Assembly: GCF_018143015.1 (NCBI RefSeq)
Contig: NC_054754.1
Span: 24,938,894-25,002,893 of the forward strand
Source of the DNA: Lytechinus variegatus
Lineage: Eukaryota > Echinodermata > Echinoidea > Temnopleuroida > Toxopneustidae
Reading direction: 5' to 3'
DNA: 64,000 nucleotides
The notes beneath the pieces are model-generated. The model was not told the origin of the DNA and did no database searches. It worked only from the letters and a program-made list of their open reading frames with translations. A program made the position numbers and the translations under genes. Shown here one piece after another: positions 56,114-64,000 of this stretch. Every line of letters starts with the position of its first letter. The stretch's first letter is position 1.

Positions 56114-58050
56114 ATAATAATAATACTAATAACAATAATAATAATGATGATAACAATAGTAATAAAATAATAATATAAAGTGCTAAAGGCACTATTCAAG
56201 AATTATGAAATAAAATAAAAAATAAATGAAAATAACTGTTTTAGGTGTTTTTTCAGTTTCATAAGTTAATTTTTTGGGGGATGACTTCAGGAAGACTGAT
56301 GTTTGCATATACTGATCTTTATAACTAACCTGATTTGAAATATGTGTGATGTAGTTTATCGTGTCGTCTCCATGGTAACGGGATAGATCGTGATGTAGGA
56401 CCAGCATTAGTTCGACCACGCGAGGCGCTATAATCTCACCTTCAGGGCAATCAAAACATCCACCAAGAGAATACTTAGAATGAATTAGAATTTGGAACGA
56501 AAACACTACCACCCTATATAACTCAAGTTTGAATAATGATTTTATTATTCGAAAAATCACCTCTCTCTACCTTTTCTTCACGGTTGGGAGTCAATAGCGC
56601 TGAATTAAGATTTTACAGAAATCTTATTTTCTTTATAGTATTCTTATTCTTTGCCATTAATTTTCAAAAGTCTACTTTGCTGCAGCATTATATTTCAGTT
56701 AAGGCCAGGCTCCCTAGGAAGGCGAGGATTTTGGTTAAAAGGGAATAGGAATGGTCTGGAAATGGCAGGGTGCATCTTTGCTTGAATTGTATTTTTTAAA
56801 TACATTTATTTTGTTTTGTTTTATTTTATTCTATTATTCTATTTTATGTCATTCTATTTTATCTTATTTTATTTCATTTCCTTTCGTTTCGTTTCGTTTA
56901 ATTTCATTTTATTTTATTTCATTTTACTTTACTTCATATTATTTTATTTTATTTAACTTCATTTCATTTTATTTTGTTTTATTTTATTATTTTTTATGGG
57001 TGGGGACTAAATACACGAAAATGAATGGATTAAAATGAAATACGTTACCCGTAATAGGAGGAGGTATCTTGTATTTGGCTTTGTTTTTCATAGAGTTGGA
57101 TTGTCCCCTTTTAATCGACAGAACATGCTAGATAAGATAGAGATTCGAATTAGAGATTTTCAATATCATTTTCGTCAGCACTGTCGCACAATCGTCGTCA
57201 TCAACAAGCAACAACAAATGACAGCTCAGTATTATCATCATTATTCTGTGCCCATCTTAATATATAATACAATATTATAATATCAATACCATTACCATCA
57301 TCGTTATCGTCATCACCGTATCATCATCATCATCACCATCATCACCATCATCACCATCATCATCATCACCATCATCATCCGTCACCATAATCATCGTCGC
57401 AATCAACATTATCATCGTCATCGCCATCATCATTAACATAATGTCATCATCATCACCATTATCATCATCATCATCATCATCACCACCACCACCATCATCA
57501 TCATCACCATCATCATCATCTTCTTCATCATCATTCGTCACCATCATCATCATCATCATCATCCGTCACCATCATCATCGCCACCACCACCACCCCCATC
57601 ATCATCATCATCATCATCACCATCATCATCCGTCACCATCATCATTTTCGCAATCAACATTATCATCGTCATCGCCATCATCATTAACATAATGTCATCA
57701 TCATCACCATCATCATCATCACCATCACCACCACCACCACCATCATCATCACCACCATCATCATCATCATCATTATCTTCTTCATCATCATCCGTCACCA
57801 TCATCATCGTCGCCATTATCATCGTCATCATTATCATCATCACCATCATCACCACCACCAGCACCACCACCATCATCATCATCATCACCATCGTCATACC
57901 TGACAGTAGAAGACCATACAAAAGACAACAGACAAGACAGAGGACAAGATCCATTTCCCCTTTACTTACCGGGAAACAATGAATATATCCAATCAAGAAT
58001 AAGGAGAAAGTTATGAGGACAACCGACGTCGATGAAGCTGGCTTAGACAT
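43481..58050 (-). CDS. secreted ADAMTS-like metalloprotease (M12B) without prodomain or TSP1 repeats
   Basis: Minus-strand exons: 58050-57970, 56473-56330, 50314-50228, 48470-48349, 47763-47617, 46369-46235, 45616-45463, 44998-44900, 43654-43481. All are GT-AG with continuous phases, giving 380 residues. Residues 1-27 look like a signal peptide (core VVLITFSLFLIGYI). The catalytic domain starts near PRVVELMLVLHHDLSRYHG (about 45-63), continues through AADLWNDV and LLRKFCKDW, and has the zinc site HELGHLLGMYHD (H189, E190, H193, H199) and Met-turn M213. Then comes the ADAMTS disintegrin-like/cysteine-rich block: CLQNRT...FPGQSYDIDHQCQIALG, CQHLRCL, PPLDGTPCA, WCYRGQC, then a short basic tail. 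No prodomain, RxxR furin site or TSP1 repeat is seen; usual ADAMTSs are over 700 aa. Secreted protease activity is inferred from the intact site. The last exon could be an alternative terminal exon, and the first exon's join rests on phase alone. Confidence 0.85.
43740..44150. repeat. dispersed repeat, copy 2 (intron 8 of the ADAMTS-like gene)
   Basis: This is the partner of 42475-42900, colinear and about 75-80% similar by eye. Confidence 0.75.
45165..45340. repeat. hairpin MITE
   Basis: Ends CTGGGGGACGGTTTCATGAA and TTTCATGAAATACCCCCAG are inverted. Inner GTCGGCACTGCCAAG pairs roughly with GTCAGCACTGAC. The element sits in intron 7 of the ADAMTS-like gene. Confidence 0.75.
46235..46369 (-). 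other. exon 6 of the ADAMTS-like gene: third zinc ligand and Met-turn
   Basis: The exon completes the zinc motif begun in exon 5: the intron falls in the Leu codon after HELGH, and the exon reads LGMYHDGEFNGCRDRMNIMSG. His199 and Asp200 are the third ligand and the reprolysin Asp; M213 is the Met-turn. Acceptor TTTCTTTTTGCAG (before 46369) and donor AA/GTAAGA (46235/46234) are both strong. This split of the catalytic motif makes the model hard to obtain by chance. Confidence 0.9.
47451..47582. repeat. two-copy tandem duplication of 66 bp
   Basis: AAAGGAATGAATTGATAAGT and the following about 45 nt recur almost without change at 47517. The near-identity suggests a recent duplication. It lies about 35 nt beyond the donor of exon 5 of the ADAMTS-like gene. 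Confidence 0.9.
48530..48721. mobile_element. complete hAT-like MITE with 8-bp target-site duplication
   Basis: The TIRs TATAGGCGGCGGAAGC (48538) and GCTTCCGCCGCCAATG (ending 48713) are inverted. The flanks GTGTATGG and GTGTAAGG are an 8-bp direct repeat with one mismatch. The roughly 176-bp interior has G-runs and no coding capacity. It is the same family as the split copy at 3287-12436. Confidence 0.8.
48845..49640 (-). repeat. copy of the dispersed repeat seen at 3060-3286 and 12437-12720
   Basis: In reverse complement it runs colinearly through GAACTTAGGCTAAATGAGTT, TTCCACTCATTCCATCCC, TTACCCAGACATC, TGAGGCAAAGTAGCCCAG and AGTGCACTACCAGACTTCTT. No hAT-like MITE is present at the point where the first copy is split, so this acts as the empty site. 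A separate CGGTTTACTAA MITE (48906-49124) is inserted elsewhere in it. Confidence 0.75.
48906..49165. repeat. MITE with CGGTTTACTAA ends plus an adjoining partial inverted copy
   Basis: The left end CGGTTTACTAATGTAGTCAAATTTA (first bases at 48907) is mirrored at about 49098-49123. Immediately beyond, GAACGGTTTACTAACATATC (about 49135-49155) repeats the end again, so ATGTTAGTAAACCGTT and AACGGTTTACTAACAT form a perfect 16-bp stem. Confidence 0.7.
50985..51115. repeat. (TTTA/TTCA)n microsatellite
   Basis: Tetranucleotide ATTT/ATTC/ATCT repeats lie directly before the 5' end of the RTE-like LINE. Confidence 0.9.
51118..55027 (+). mobile_element. RTE-like LINE, apparently full length, in intron 2 of the ADAMTS-like gene
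   Basis: The element has a GC-richer 5' region (about 51118-51768), one long ORF, a very short 3' UTR and an (ATT)n tail at about 55003-55026. One APE+RT ORF, a short 3' UTR and a microsatellite tail are typical of the RTE clade, and the C-terminal region (LLYGAESWT...RWAGHVYRM..GAPRKRYKDSLK) resembles BovB/RTE proteins. It is antisense to the host gene. The 5' boundary is approximate. Confidence 0.75.
51622..54981 (+). CDS. LINE polyprotein: APE endonuclease, reverse transcriptase, C-terminal zinc finger
   Basis: The intact frame is 1119 codons. A better start may be the Met at residue 50 (MKNMNLACWNVRTLL), where the endonuclease begins. Endonuclease motifs: LACWNVRTLL, LSEVRL, SAYAPT, LGDFNARVG (about 204-212) and NTDHRLVRSKV. 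RT motifs: KAPGVDGIPPEALK, NYRGITLLS, CGFRANRSTTD, FVDLTKAFDSV (palm A Asp), GVKQGCVLAP, LLFADDCALVAHS (FADD at about 802-805) and TYLGSTIS. Residues 1096-1116 form a possible C-x2-C-x12-H-x3-C zinc finger (C1096, C1099, H1112, C1116). No stop or frameshift is seen, so the copy may be recent and possibly active. Codon use is less AT-rich than the surroundings. Confidence 0.9.
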   Translation: MLQSGEGPRKGGLKKCSSSIYPVGLPRPTGILPCGRNQMRAKKLSTDSKMKNMNLACWNVRTLLDNNASNRPQRRSALLAHELRRLDVDIAALSEVRLLEQGSLIEQNAGYTLYWSGRPSGSRRIHGVGLMIKNSIASNLSSLPVGHSERIMSLRLPLLGQEHATIVSAYAPTLDADPSDKDNFYADLRLIIERTPPKDKLVILGDFNARVGKDYQTWKGILGRHGVGKCNDNGRLMLELCAEKQLTVTNTLFQQKDRYKTTWMHPRSKHWHMIDFILVRQRDVKDILHTRVMRSADCNTDHRLVRSKVRFHLKPKPRKRTGVVPSHKLDVNKLQSPMHREKYQEALQDYLGECDPSLNNDPEQMWEQMKKAVLHTSNEVLGPCPKRSKDWFDENDEEISNLLAKKRSAFQSHLADPSCDRKKAAYRQVCSLVQRKLRNIRNNWWKETAKRIQLYADNGDTRNFYEALKSVYGPTFHVQCPLRSADGKSLCTDKESILNRWSEHFESLFNANRQVSADAISNITQQPLQEELDRYPSLQEVEKAINQMKCNKAPGVDGIPPEALKYGGPALHSKLHELFRVCWEQGKIPSDLRDAVITTLYKNKGEKADCSNYRGITLLSIAGKVLARILLNRLQPTIAEPNLPESQCGFRANRSTTDMIFVLRQLQEKCIEQNKGLYVTFVDLTKAFDSVSREGMWKILEKLGCPPRFISIVKQLHVGQRGQVRYKSDLSNSFVISTGVKQGCVLAPTLFSIFFGMMLEQAMRNIHEGVYIRFRADGGLFNLRRFKAHTKTREYLVRELLFADDCALVAHSQQDLQRITTCFSESAQLFGLSISMKKTEVLFQPAPQAEYSPPVIFIEGSELNAVKHFTYLGSTISNDARLDKEIDNRLSKANSAFGRLRRRVWNNHHLKTESKLSVYRAVVISTLLYGAESWTLYRRHIRLLERFHQRCLRSIFRIRWQDHVTNVEVLKRAGLSSIEAIFIQLQLRWAGHVYRMEENRLPKILLFGELCSGKRKRGAPRKRYKDSLKCNLSLCNISHDMWEAHAVNRNAWRQRTKKAAASFEAGRRAALEEGRRRRKARISTQDAAPHEQVHPCPRCGRVCLSKIGLYSHKKSCKSS
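55028..56329. other. intron 2 remainder of the ADAMTS-like gene
   Basis: AT-rich with no exon seen. It contains a (TAC)n run at about 56070-56112 followed by (TAA)n-type repeats to about 56175. Confidence 0.6.
56790..57000. repeat. (TTTTA/TTTCA)n pentanucleotide repeat
   Basis: Degenerate TTTTATT/ATTTC units dominate. The open frame here (Phe/Tyr/Ser-only) is an artefact. Confidence 0.9.
57290..57896. repeat. (TCA)n/(CAC)n trinucleotide satellite with higher-order duplication
   Basis: About 600 bp of CAT/CAC/CGT triplets. A longer block starting GCAATCAACATTATCATCGT (57400) recurs at 57651, so a unit of about 250 bp was duplicated. It ends 75 bp from the signal-peptide exon of the ADAMTS-like gene. 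Poly-Asp/Met or poly-Ser/His translations are spurious. Confidence 0.9.
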
Positions 58051-60307
58051 GGTTCTCGATGCCTGGATACCATTCATAATCGGTAAATCTCTATGATTTG
58101 AAATCTGCCAGTACATGGTCTGAAAACGTTTTACTGTTACATTTCCCCCATCTTTTGTCTCTCTTCCGTCCCTCTGATAGGGCGCATCACGCCGTAGTCA
58201 CCCTCGCACTGCTGAGATTGTAAAACCCGTTGTACATTTAATAAATGCTTTTGTATTACACAGAGATTCTGACAGATCGGGTCGATGGTTTGCTGACTAG
58301 TATTTTGGTTTTAATTTTAGATTTGAATATCCTGATGATAAAATAACCAAAGATGAGCATCTTAATGAGATGGTTGCGCCGATATATACAATTCAGTTAT
58401 TTTAGATAAATAAAAAAATAAAAGAAGCTTTTCTTTGTAAATCCAATCATTCTGAATGGTTTGAAAATTCAGTGAAAAACCTGGTCTGGAGGAGAATCGT
58501 TGTGAAGGAGATAAGATAAAAATATATCCAAAATTTACGAAGCGATGGAAGTGAGAAGACTGCACAATTGAGTTCTGATATAGTGGTGTCCTTCACACTT
58601 TTCCTCTATCAGAAACTCTGATTAGAAATGAATGCAGCATCCGGATTCCCTTGCCATCATTATTTATTCATATTGATTAGATATTTGATCGACTGATGAA
58701 AGTTTATTTTCCCTCCGGTATTATCTCTCAAACAGAGGGGGAAACAACGATGAGCGAAAACCAACGAGGGACTATTGCAAACGATTATTGCTTTGGGATA
58801 TCATCATTTTTCAGGCAATATAATTGGGGGAAATAGGACTGGAAAAGGGGAGAATTATTTAAGTCCAAGAAATTGTAGAGCGACTAAATAAATGATTAAT
58901 TTGGGTAGAAAGAAATATTCGGCACAGAACAACGTTACTTGTCTGTACCTATTATCGACATTCGTCATTCATCTGGTTCCGACGGCTACATGCAATCCGC
59001 CATGTCTTCACTGAGCCAAAAAGAAAAAAATGGTTTCTAACAATAAAGAATACTGCATCCTGATTTAACGTCCAAGTTTGATATATCAATCACTGCGACA
59101 GTGATTGCTACATCAAACTTTGGCAATATTTATGACAGTCATAAACATAAGAGGAAATAAGCCAATAAATTTTACAATTTTTTTAAAATGGAATTAACAG
59201 GAACGAAATCTGCGCTCTTTTTTAAGGGGGGGGGGGTGGGGTTCAACATGCAACCTACGTGATTGTATATACGTTACTTATAATGCATTCTATTGCCATA
59301 TTTTTTTCAAATAAATTCATGATTGTGTAGACCTGTTTGGCTTTAAAGTCAAAATGATAATCTCAGTATGTAGGTCTATACATGCATGGTCGTACGCAGA
59401 AATTTGTAGGCGGGGGGGGGGGGGGGCAGGACGCATAAACTTTTCAACAACAAAAAAAGAAAGAAACTCAAAAGCGATGGAGCAAAGCGATTAAGCTTGT
59501 CATTAATTGGGCCGCTTTTCATTTTGTAAAGTGAAATTGAAGGATTTCGTGCAAACTTTTGGTGGGATTTGTGAAAATTTTCAGTAAAAAGTTTTCAAAA
59601 TTTCGGGGGGGGGGGGGGGGGGGGGGGAACTGCCCCCGCCGGGTACGGTCATTTACACATGTATAGTTATTTTGTCTATTCTTTTAGTAGATGTGAAATT
59701 CTGATCGTTGTGTGTCAAAGTAAGCTTCGGAAATAGTTAATGATATCATCCTATGCCAGATTTCCCTCAAAAGCTTAATAGGCTTTTTCTTAAGTAGTGT
59801 ACCTGGAAAACCGTGTGAAGAGCCCCCCCCTCCAAAAAATAGATAAAATGAAAATAAAACTAAATGAATTATAATGAATAAATGAAAAAATCGAGCATGC
59901 ATGGAAAAGGAAGATTAAAGCTCGCCGCCATTTATACTGTAAAGGCATAACTAAAAATAAATAAAACAAAAACACGGGTTCGATGTGGTAGTTCCCTGCC
60001 TTTAAACACAGTCTTTGCTATTTATACCTGTTGATTGTCAACTAATCGTTGTTGTTCCTGTACTTTTTAATCATATTTCATGAACCTGATTGTGTCTGCG
60101 AGTGACATCGTCATCATCTATACACGTCATAAAGGACTTGAATAATGAATGTTATTTTAAATCCTATAATATTACGAAACTGGTCAATCAATCATTCGTT
60201 TCAGTATCGCATCAGTAAATTTCGGAATAAACTTACGTGGGCCGATATAAAGTAGATGATAAGAAAACATCACATCAGTTCCAAAAATAGCATATCAACT
60301 TCCCGTA
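58051..60307. other. gene-free region upstream of the ADAMTS-like gene
   Basis: No exon or convincing promoter is seen. G-runs occur near 59227, 59414 and 59606. The block at about 59385-59655 has partly inverted ends (CATGGTCGTACGCAG and GGGTACGGTCAT) and looks like another poly-G MITE. Confidence 0.5.
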
Positions 60308-60772
60308 TTAAAGGGGAAGTCCGCCGTGAAAAAAAATGCAAAAATAATTCAAAATATTGGTGAAGGTCTGAGGAAAATCCATTGCAGATTAAGAAAGTTA
60401 TTAGAAGTAAGTTTTAGATTTGTGACGTCATAAAACGAACAGCTACCCCATACGTTATGTAATGTAAAATGCATAAATTTCAAATTTTAATGGTTTGTGA
60501 TGGCTCATTTTTGTGTTTTCTTTTTACGAACGGATGTGAAATGATTTCTATTAAATACTGAAGGTACAGTAATAACCATTTTCAAATTTCTGAGAAAATG
60601 ACATTTCATTAATATTTTTAAACCATACGATATGTAGGAAAGCTGCTCGCATATGACGTCACAAATCAAATGATTAAGATTCTGATAACTTCAAACCTTC
60701 GGCAATTACTTCTATTATTTGTTTCTGTTATATCTACATTCAACATCTTGTCAGGGTGAACTTCCCCTTTAA
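60308..60772. repeat. TTAA-flanked foldback MITE, family C (copy 1)
   Basis: TTAA at 60308-60311 and 60769-60772 brackets a 457-bp element. Its ends are AGGGGAAGTCCGCC and GGTGAACTTCCCCT. Inner mirrored blocks TTTGTGACGTCATA and TATGACGTCACAAA are each next to an AGC-rich stretch. Confidence 0.9.
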
Positions 60773-61829
60773 TGTCTCAACTATATAGTCAGCTAATTTA
60801 CTTATCTAATTCAGCTTCCCCGTTCCGTGTCGACCTATGAAATCTTCCGAGATTATTACCCACACGAAACCCAATTACGTACACACTACAGTTTGGATAA
60901 TAAGTGTGAGCTAAATGAAGTTAATAATTTTGAATGATTTTACTTACCCATTGCCCCTACTGATCATCACAATATCACATTTTCAACAGAATATCTGAAC
61001 ATGACTACATGCATGCCATTCTGCCATTTTCCTGCTCTGCATGTATAGTGTTCTATTATGTACGTCTACCTTAGGGGGTGAGGTGGCTTATTTTGCTTTC
61101 TGTCAGTTCAAAGGCACACTCAGCTAGCCATGTACATTCATTTATTACACCTTATTTATGTGGAGTGCTTCACCTTGCTCGGTCTTTCAATGAAACCACT
61201 AAACCGTGAATCTTTTATTGAAAATGGGTAAATATAAGATAATGTATGTTGGTGCAGGGCCACGATCCGTCGGTAAGTTAAAAAGTAATAGACCAGTTCG
61301 GAGTATAAGACCGTGTCTCAATGGATGAAATGCATAAAATACCAAATGCTTGTAAGCAAATGCTTCACGCACAAGCAATTTGTAGCCATGTAAGCAAATA
61401 AAAGATCAAACCTTTGCAATTGCTTTATTTCGCACATGCCTCACCCTTTTTTGTGCTTTAACCATTTCCTTACTTTCACAAAAAAATGCTTGAGCTTGTA
61501 GTTAGCAATAGCATTTGCTCGCCAGAAATTGCTCATTTTTATACAAGAAGATAGCACAAACCAAGCAAAAAGCCTACAACAAAAGCGATTGCCACCTTTT
61601 ATGCATCTGACCCCGGACCAAGTATTCTGGAAATTGCCTACCAGCCTTACTGCATTGTGAATGTAAGCGGTTTCGTAAAACTTTTAAGCACAACTTAAAA
61701 ACGCCTATACCTTCCTTATTTTACACCCGATTTTGATAGCACTTACAGCTATTTACTTGTCACCCTCAAAATTGCGAATTTAAACTCTAATGCTCTAAAG
61801 ACAGTGCACGAAACCTCGAACCCCAGTCA
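60773..61829. other. gene-free interval
   Basis: No exon is seen. At about 61255-61640 a block rich in AAGCAAATGCTT-like words has roughly inverted ends (GATGAAATGCATAAAAT and ATTTTATGCATC-like), suggesting another old hairpin element. Confidence 0.4.
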
Positions 61830-62069
61830 TTCAATTATGATTTCATGTAATATCATAAGAAAAAGGAAAGTGGGGATGTGACATCATCAACCCACCTAAT
61901 GCATATTTATGAAGACATCTGTTTCACCGGAATAATGCAAATCTTAAAAATTCAATAACTTCGTTATTTGTTGTCAGATTTTAATGAAATTTTTAGCATT
62001 TCGCTCTGTGAATTTTACTGTGTATTTATTCAAATATATAAATATTTTCAGCCCGGAGTATCCCTTTAA
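61830..62069. repeat. half copy of the family B TTAA MITE
   Basis: The segment matches the right half of 41868-42469 (GTGGGGATGTGACATCATCA, CAGCCCGGAGTATCCCT) and ends at TTAA 62066-62069. The left half is missing. Confidence 0.85.
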
Positions 62070-62767
62070 AAATGTGAATTTGACATTAACTGTCAATAAC
62101 ATATCACCCGTTTGGTGCATGCAGCCGTTTTGCGAAATAAAGCAAAACTACAACTTTCTTTGATATTTTACATTGGATTCCAATAAGATTTTCAGCGTGA
62201 TCATGATTGGTCTTTTTCCTCTACTTATATCAATGAACTGGTTTCGGGGTAGTATTAATTTTGGGTAAGACTATAGCCTATTAGAAGTAAAAAGAAGTGG
62301 GAATTTCCTTGAATGAGCTTCTGGTTCAAAAGCACAAGGGTTTTTTTTGTCAGACTTGGATTTTACATAGGCTACAGAACTGCAATCATTGGGAAAAAAA
62401 CCCAACATTTTTTGCTCCTTTCCCATTATTTCCGTCAACATCCTTTTTGCAATCCGACAGGGAGTTTGACATAAATAATGACAATTTTTTTTTTTTATAT
62501 AAGTTCTTAGAAAAGTAGAACTGGGGTTGTATGGTATGGTTGCAATTTCGTCCATTTTAAATTTATTTTAACAAACATTTCATACAAAGCAAGGTGGAAT
62601 TAAAATGTTTTACCTTCATAAGAATCTATTTCATTCAGGTATACTTGCATAAATTAAATGATGATTATACAATTATTCATTCTTCTGGAATGTAAGTAAT
62701 GTGCTTGTGGAGATCAATTAATCACTTCAGTAAAATGTGCTTTGAATCCCAATTGGAACGGAGCTGA

Positions 62768-63226
62768 TTGAAAGGGGAAGTTCTCCCTGATAACAAATTG
62801 GTTATAAAAGTTAAGAAAAATATTGGAGAGGGTTTAATGAAAATCCGCCAAAGAATGACAGAGTTATGAATGTTTATTTTTGCAATTTTGTGACGTCACA
62901 GACGAGCAGCTCCTTGATATGTTGTGTGATATAAATTCCCCCAAATTCCATTTTTTCCTCCAAAACTGAAGATGATTTTATTTTTCTCATCATTTCATAT
63001 ACCTTCTTCTGTAAGAAAAATACTTTTTTTCATCCATCCAAAAAATGCAATTTAAAGAATTTATAATTACATGATATATGGGGAAACTGCTCATTATGAC
63101 GTCACAAATTAGAACCTTGAGAATCCTATAGCTATCTTATCATTTTTTAAACTTTAGTCAAACCTTTATTACCTTTCATTTTTCTGCTCTTATTTAAGTA
63201 AATTACCATCAGGGTGAACTTCCCAT
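62768..63226. repeat. family C foldback MITE (copy 2)
   Basis: Ends AAAGGGGAAGTTCTCCCTGA and CAGGGTGAACTTCCC match family C. Inner blocks TTTTGTGACGTCACAG and TATGACGTCACAAA are mirrored. The flanking TTAA is mutated on both sides (TTGA, TATAA). Confidence 0.85.
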
Positions 63227-63814
63227 ATAAAGGACAAGGTTAGTCCACCCCAACAAAAAGTTGATTTTAATAAAAAGAGAAAATCAAACAAGCATAGACA
63301 CTGAAAATTTCCACAAAATCGGATGTAAAATACAAAATAGTTATATTCACATCCTGGTCGGTATGCAAATGAGGGAACTGATCACATCACTCACTATTTC
63401 TTTTGTATTTTATTTTAGAAAATATAAAATATTCAGATTTTCTCCTTATTGTCATGTGAAACAAAGTTTAATTTCTCCCTGAACATGTGGAACTACCATT
63501 GTTAAACGTATTATGGTTCAGTCCAGTTGGTCCTTATTGTCAAATAAGTAGAAATTGAAATATTGTATAATTCAAAGTTTCAAACAATAAAAAGAGATAA
63601 AACAATAATTATTGAGGGATATCATTAATTCTCTCATTTGCACGTGACTATATTATGCATATAACAAACTTTAAAACAAACTTTTTAAAAGCAAACTTTA
63701 AAATATCATAGCTTTCTTATTTTACATCTGATTTTGATGAAAATTTCAGTGTTGTGTTTGATTTTCCTCTTTTTATTCAAATGATTTTTTTTCTGGGTTG
63801 GACTTGACCTTTAA
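63227..63814. repeat. family A foldback MITE (full copy), abutting a family C copy
   Basis: Ends AGGACAAGGTTAGTCCACCC and GGGTTGGACTTGACCT are inverted, and TTAA follows at 63811-63814. Arms of more than 150 bp include AAAATCGGATGTAAAATA and its mirror TATTTTACATCTGATTTT-like. It begins where the family C copy ends, with no spacer. Confidence 0.85.
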
Positions 63815-64000
63815 GTAACAATCCTTATTAGAATGTACGTTAGATGCATACCCCCACCCCGCCCCCTTCCTGTGAAAGCTACAAAGTGGTAAGCAATATA
63901 TCCCAACAATGGACACATCTTTCTAATCTAAATTCATGAAGTTTGATGAGTTCACTTCAAAATTTTAATCACACAATTCTACAAATAAATACAACAAAAT

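Noticed and set aside
57275..58116. Long Asp/Met-rich and Ser/His-rich open frames
   Set aside because: They are translations of the TCA trinucleotide satellite. Only the first 27 codons from 58050 (signal-peptide exon) are kept.
1..64000. CRISPR array, operon or other prokaryotic systems
   Set aside because: Spliced genes, SINEs and LINEs show the window is eukaryotic. The regular repeats seen are transposon, satellite or exon-derived arrays without spacer logic.

Overview
The window is animal nuclear DNA: intron-rich genes with GT-AG exons, packed with MITEs, SINEs and LINEs. The gene content (deuterostome-like GORAB and WDR46, an invertebrate ADAMTS-like protease) and the style of the repeats (TTAA-flanked foldback MITEs, poly-G-bearing MITEs, tRNA-derived SINEs, CR1/Jockey-like and RTE-like LINEs) suggest an echinoderm, most likely a sea urchin. 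The phylum is an inference; no species can be read from the sequence.

Layout. 1-13.2 kb is gene-free and made of nested transposons. A dispersed repeat (3060-3286 plus 12437-12720) was split by a hAT-like MITE, which was itself split by a roughly 9 kb non-LTR element carrying ORF1p, an endonuclease and a reverse transcriptase, with frameshifts. 13.3-22.1 kb (+) is GORAB, a golgin, with six coding exons. It carries two tandem arrays derived from its own exon ends, a solo LTR, an in-frame alternative terminal exon that would encode a small membrane-anchored peptide, and a reading-frame discrepancy in exon 3. 26.5-41.5 kb (+) is WDR46, 14 exons and 565 codons, a nucleolar SSU-processome WD40 protein whose introns hold SINEs, foldback repeats and a 185-bp-period array. 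58.05-43.48 kb (-) is a nine-exon gene for a compact secreted ADAMTS-like metalloprotease of 380 aa. It has an intact zinc site (HELGHLLGMYHD) but no recognisable prodomain, furin site or thrombospondin repeat. Its second intron hosts an apparently intact RTE-like LINE on the opposite strand. 58.1-64 kb is gene-free and dominated by TTAA-flanked palindromic MITEs.

The three host genes act in unrelated places: Golgi/COPI trafficking (GORAB), ribosome biogenesis (WDR46) and extracellular proteolysis (ADAMTS-like). GORAB and WDR46 lie head to tail. WDR46 and the protease gene converge, with candidate poly(A) signals about 190 bp apart. All exon models were built by hand from splice consensus, phase continuity and remembered family similarity; none is backed by transcripts.
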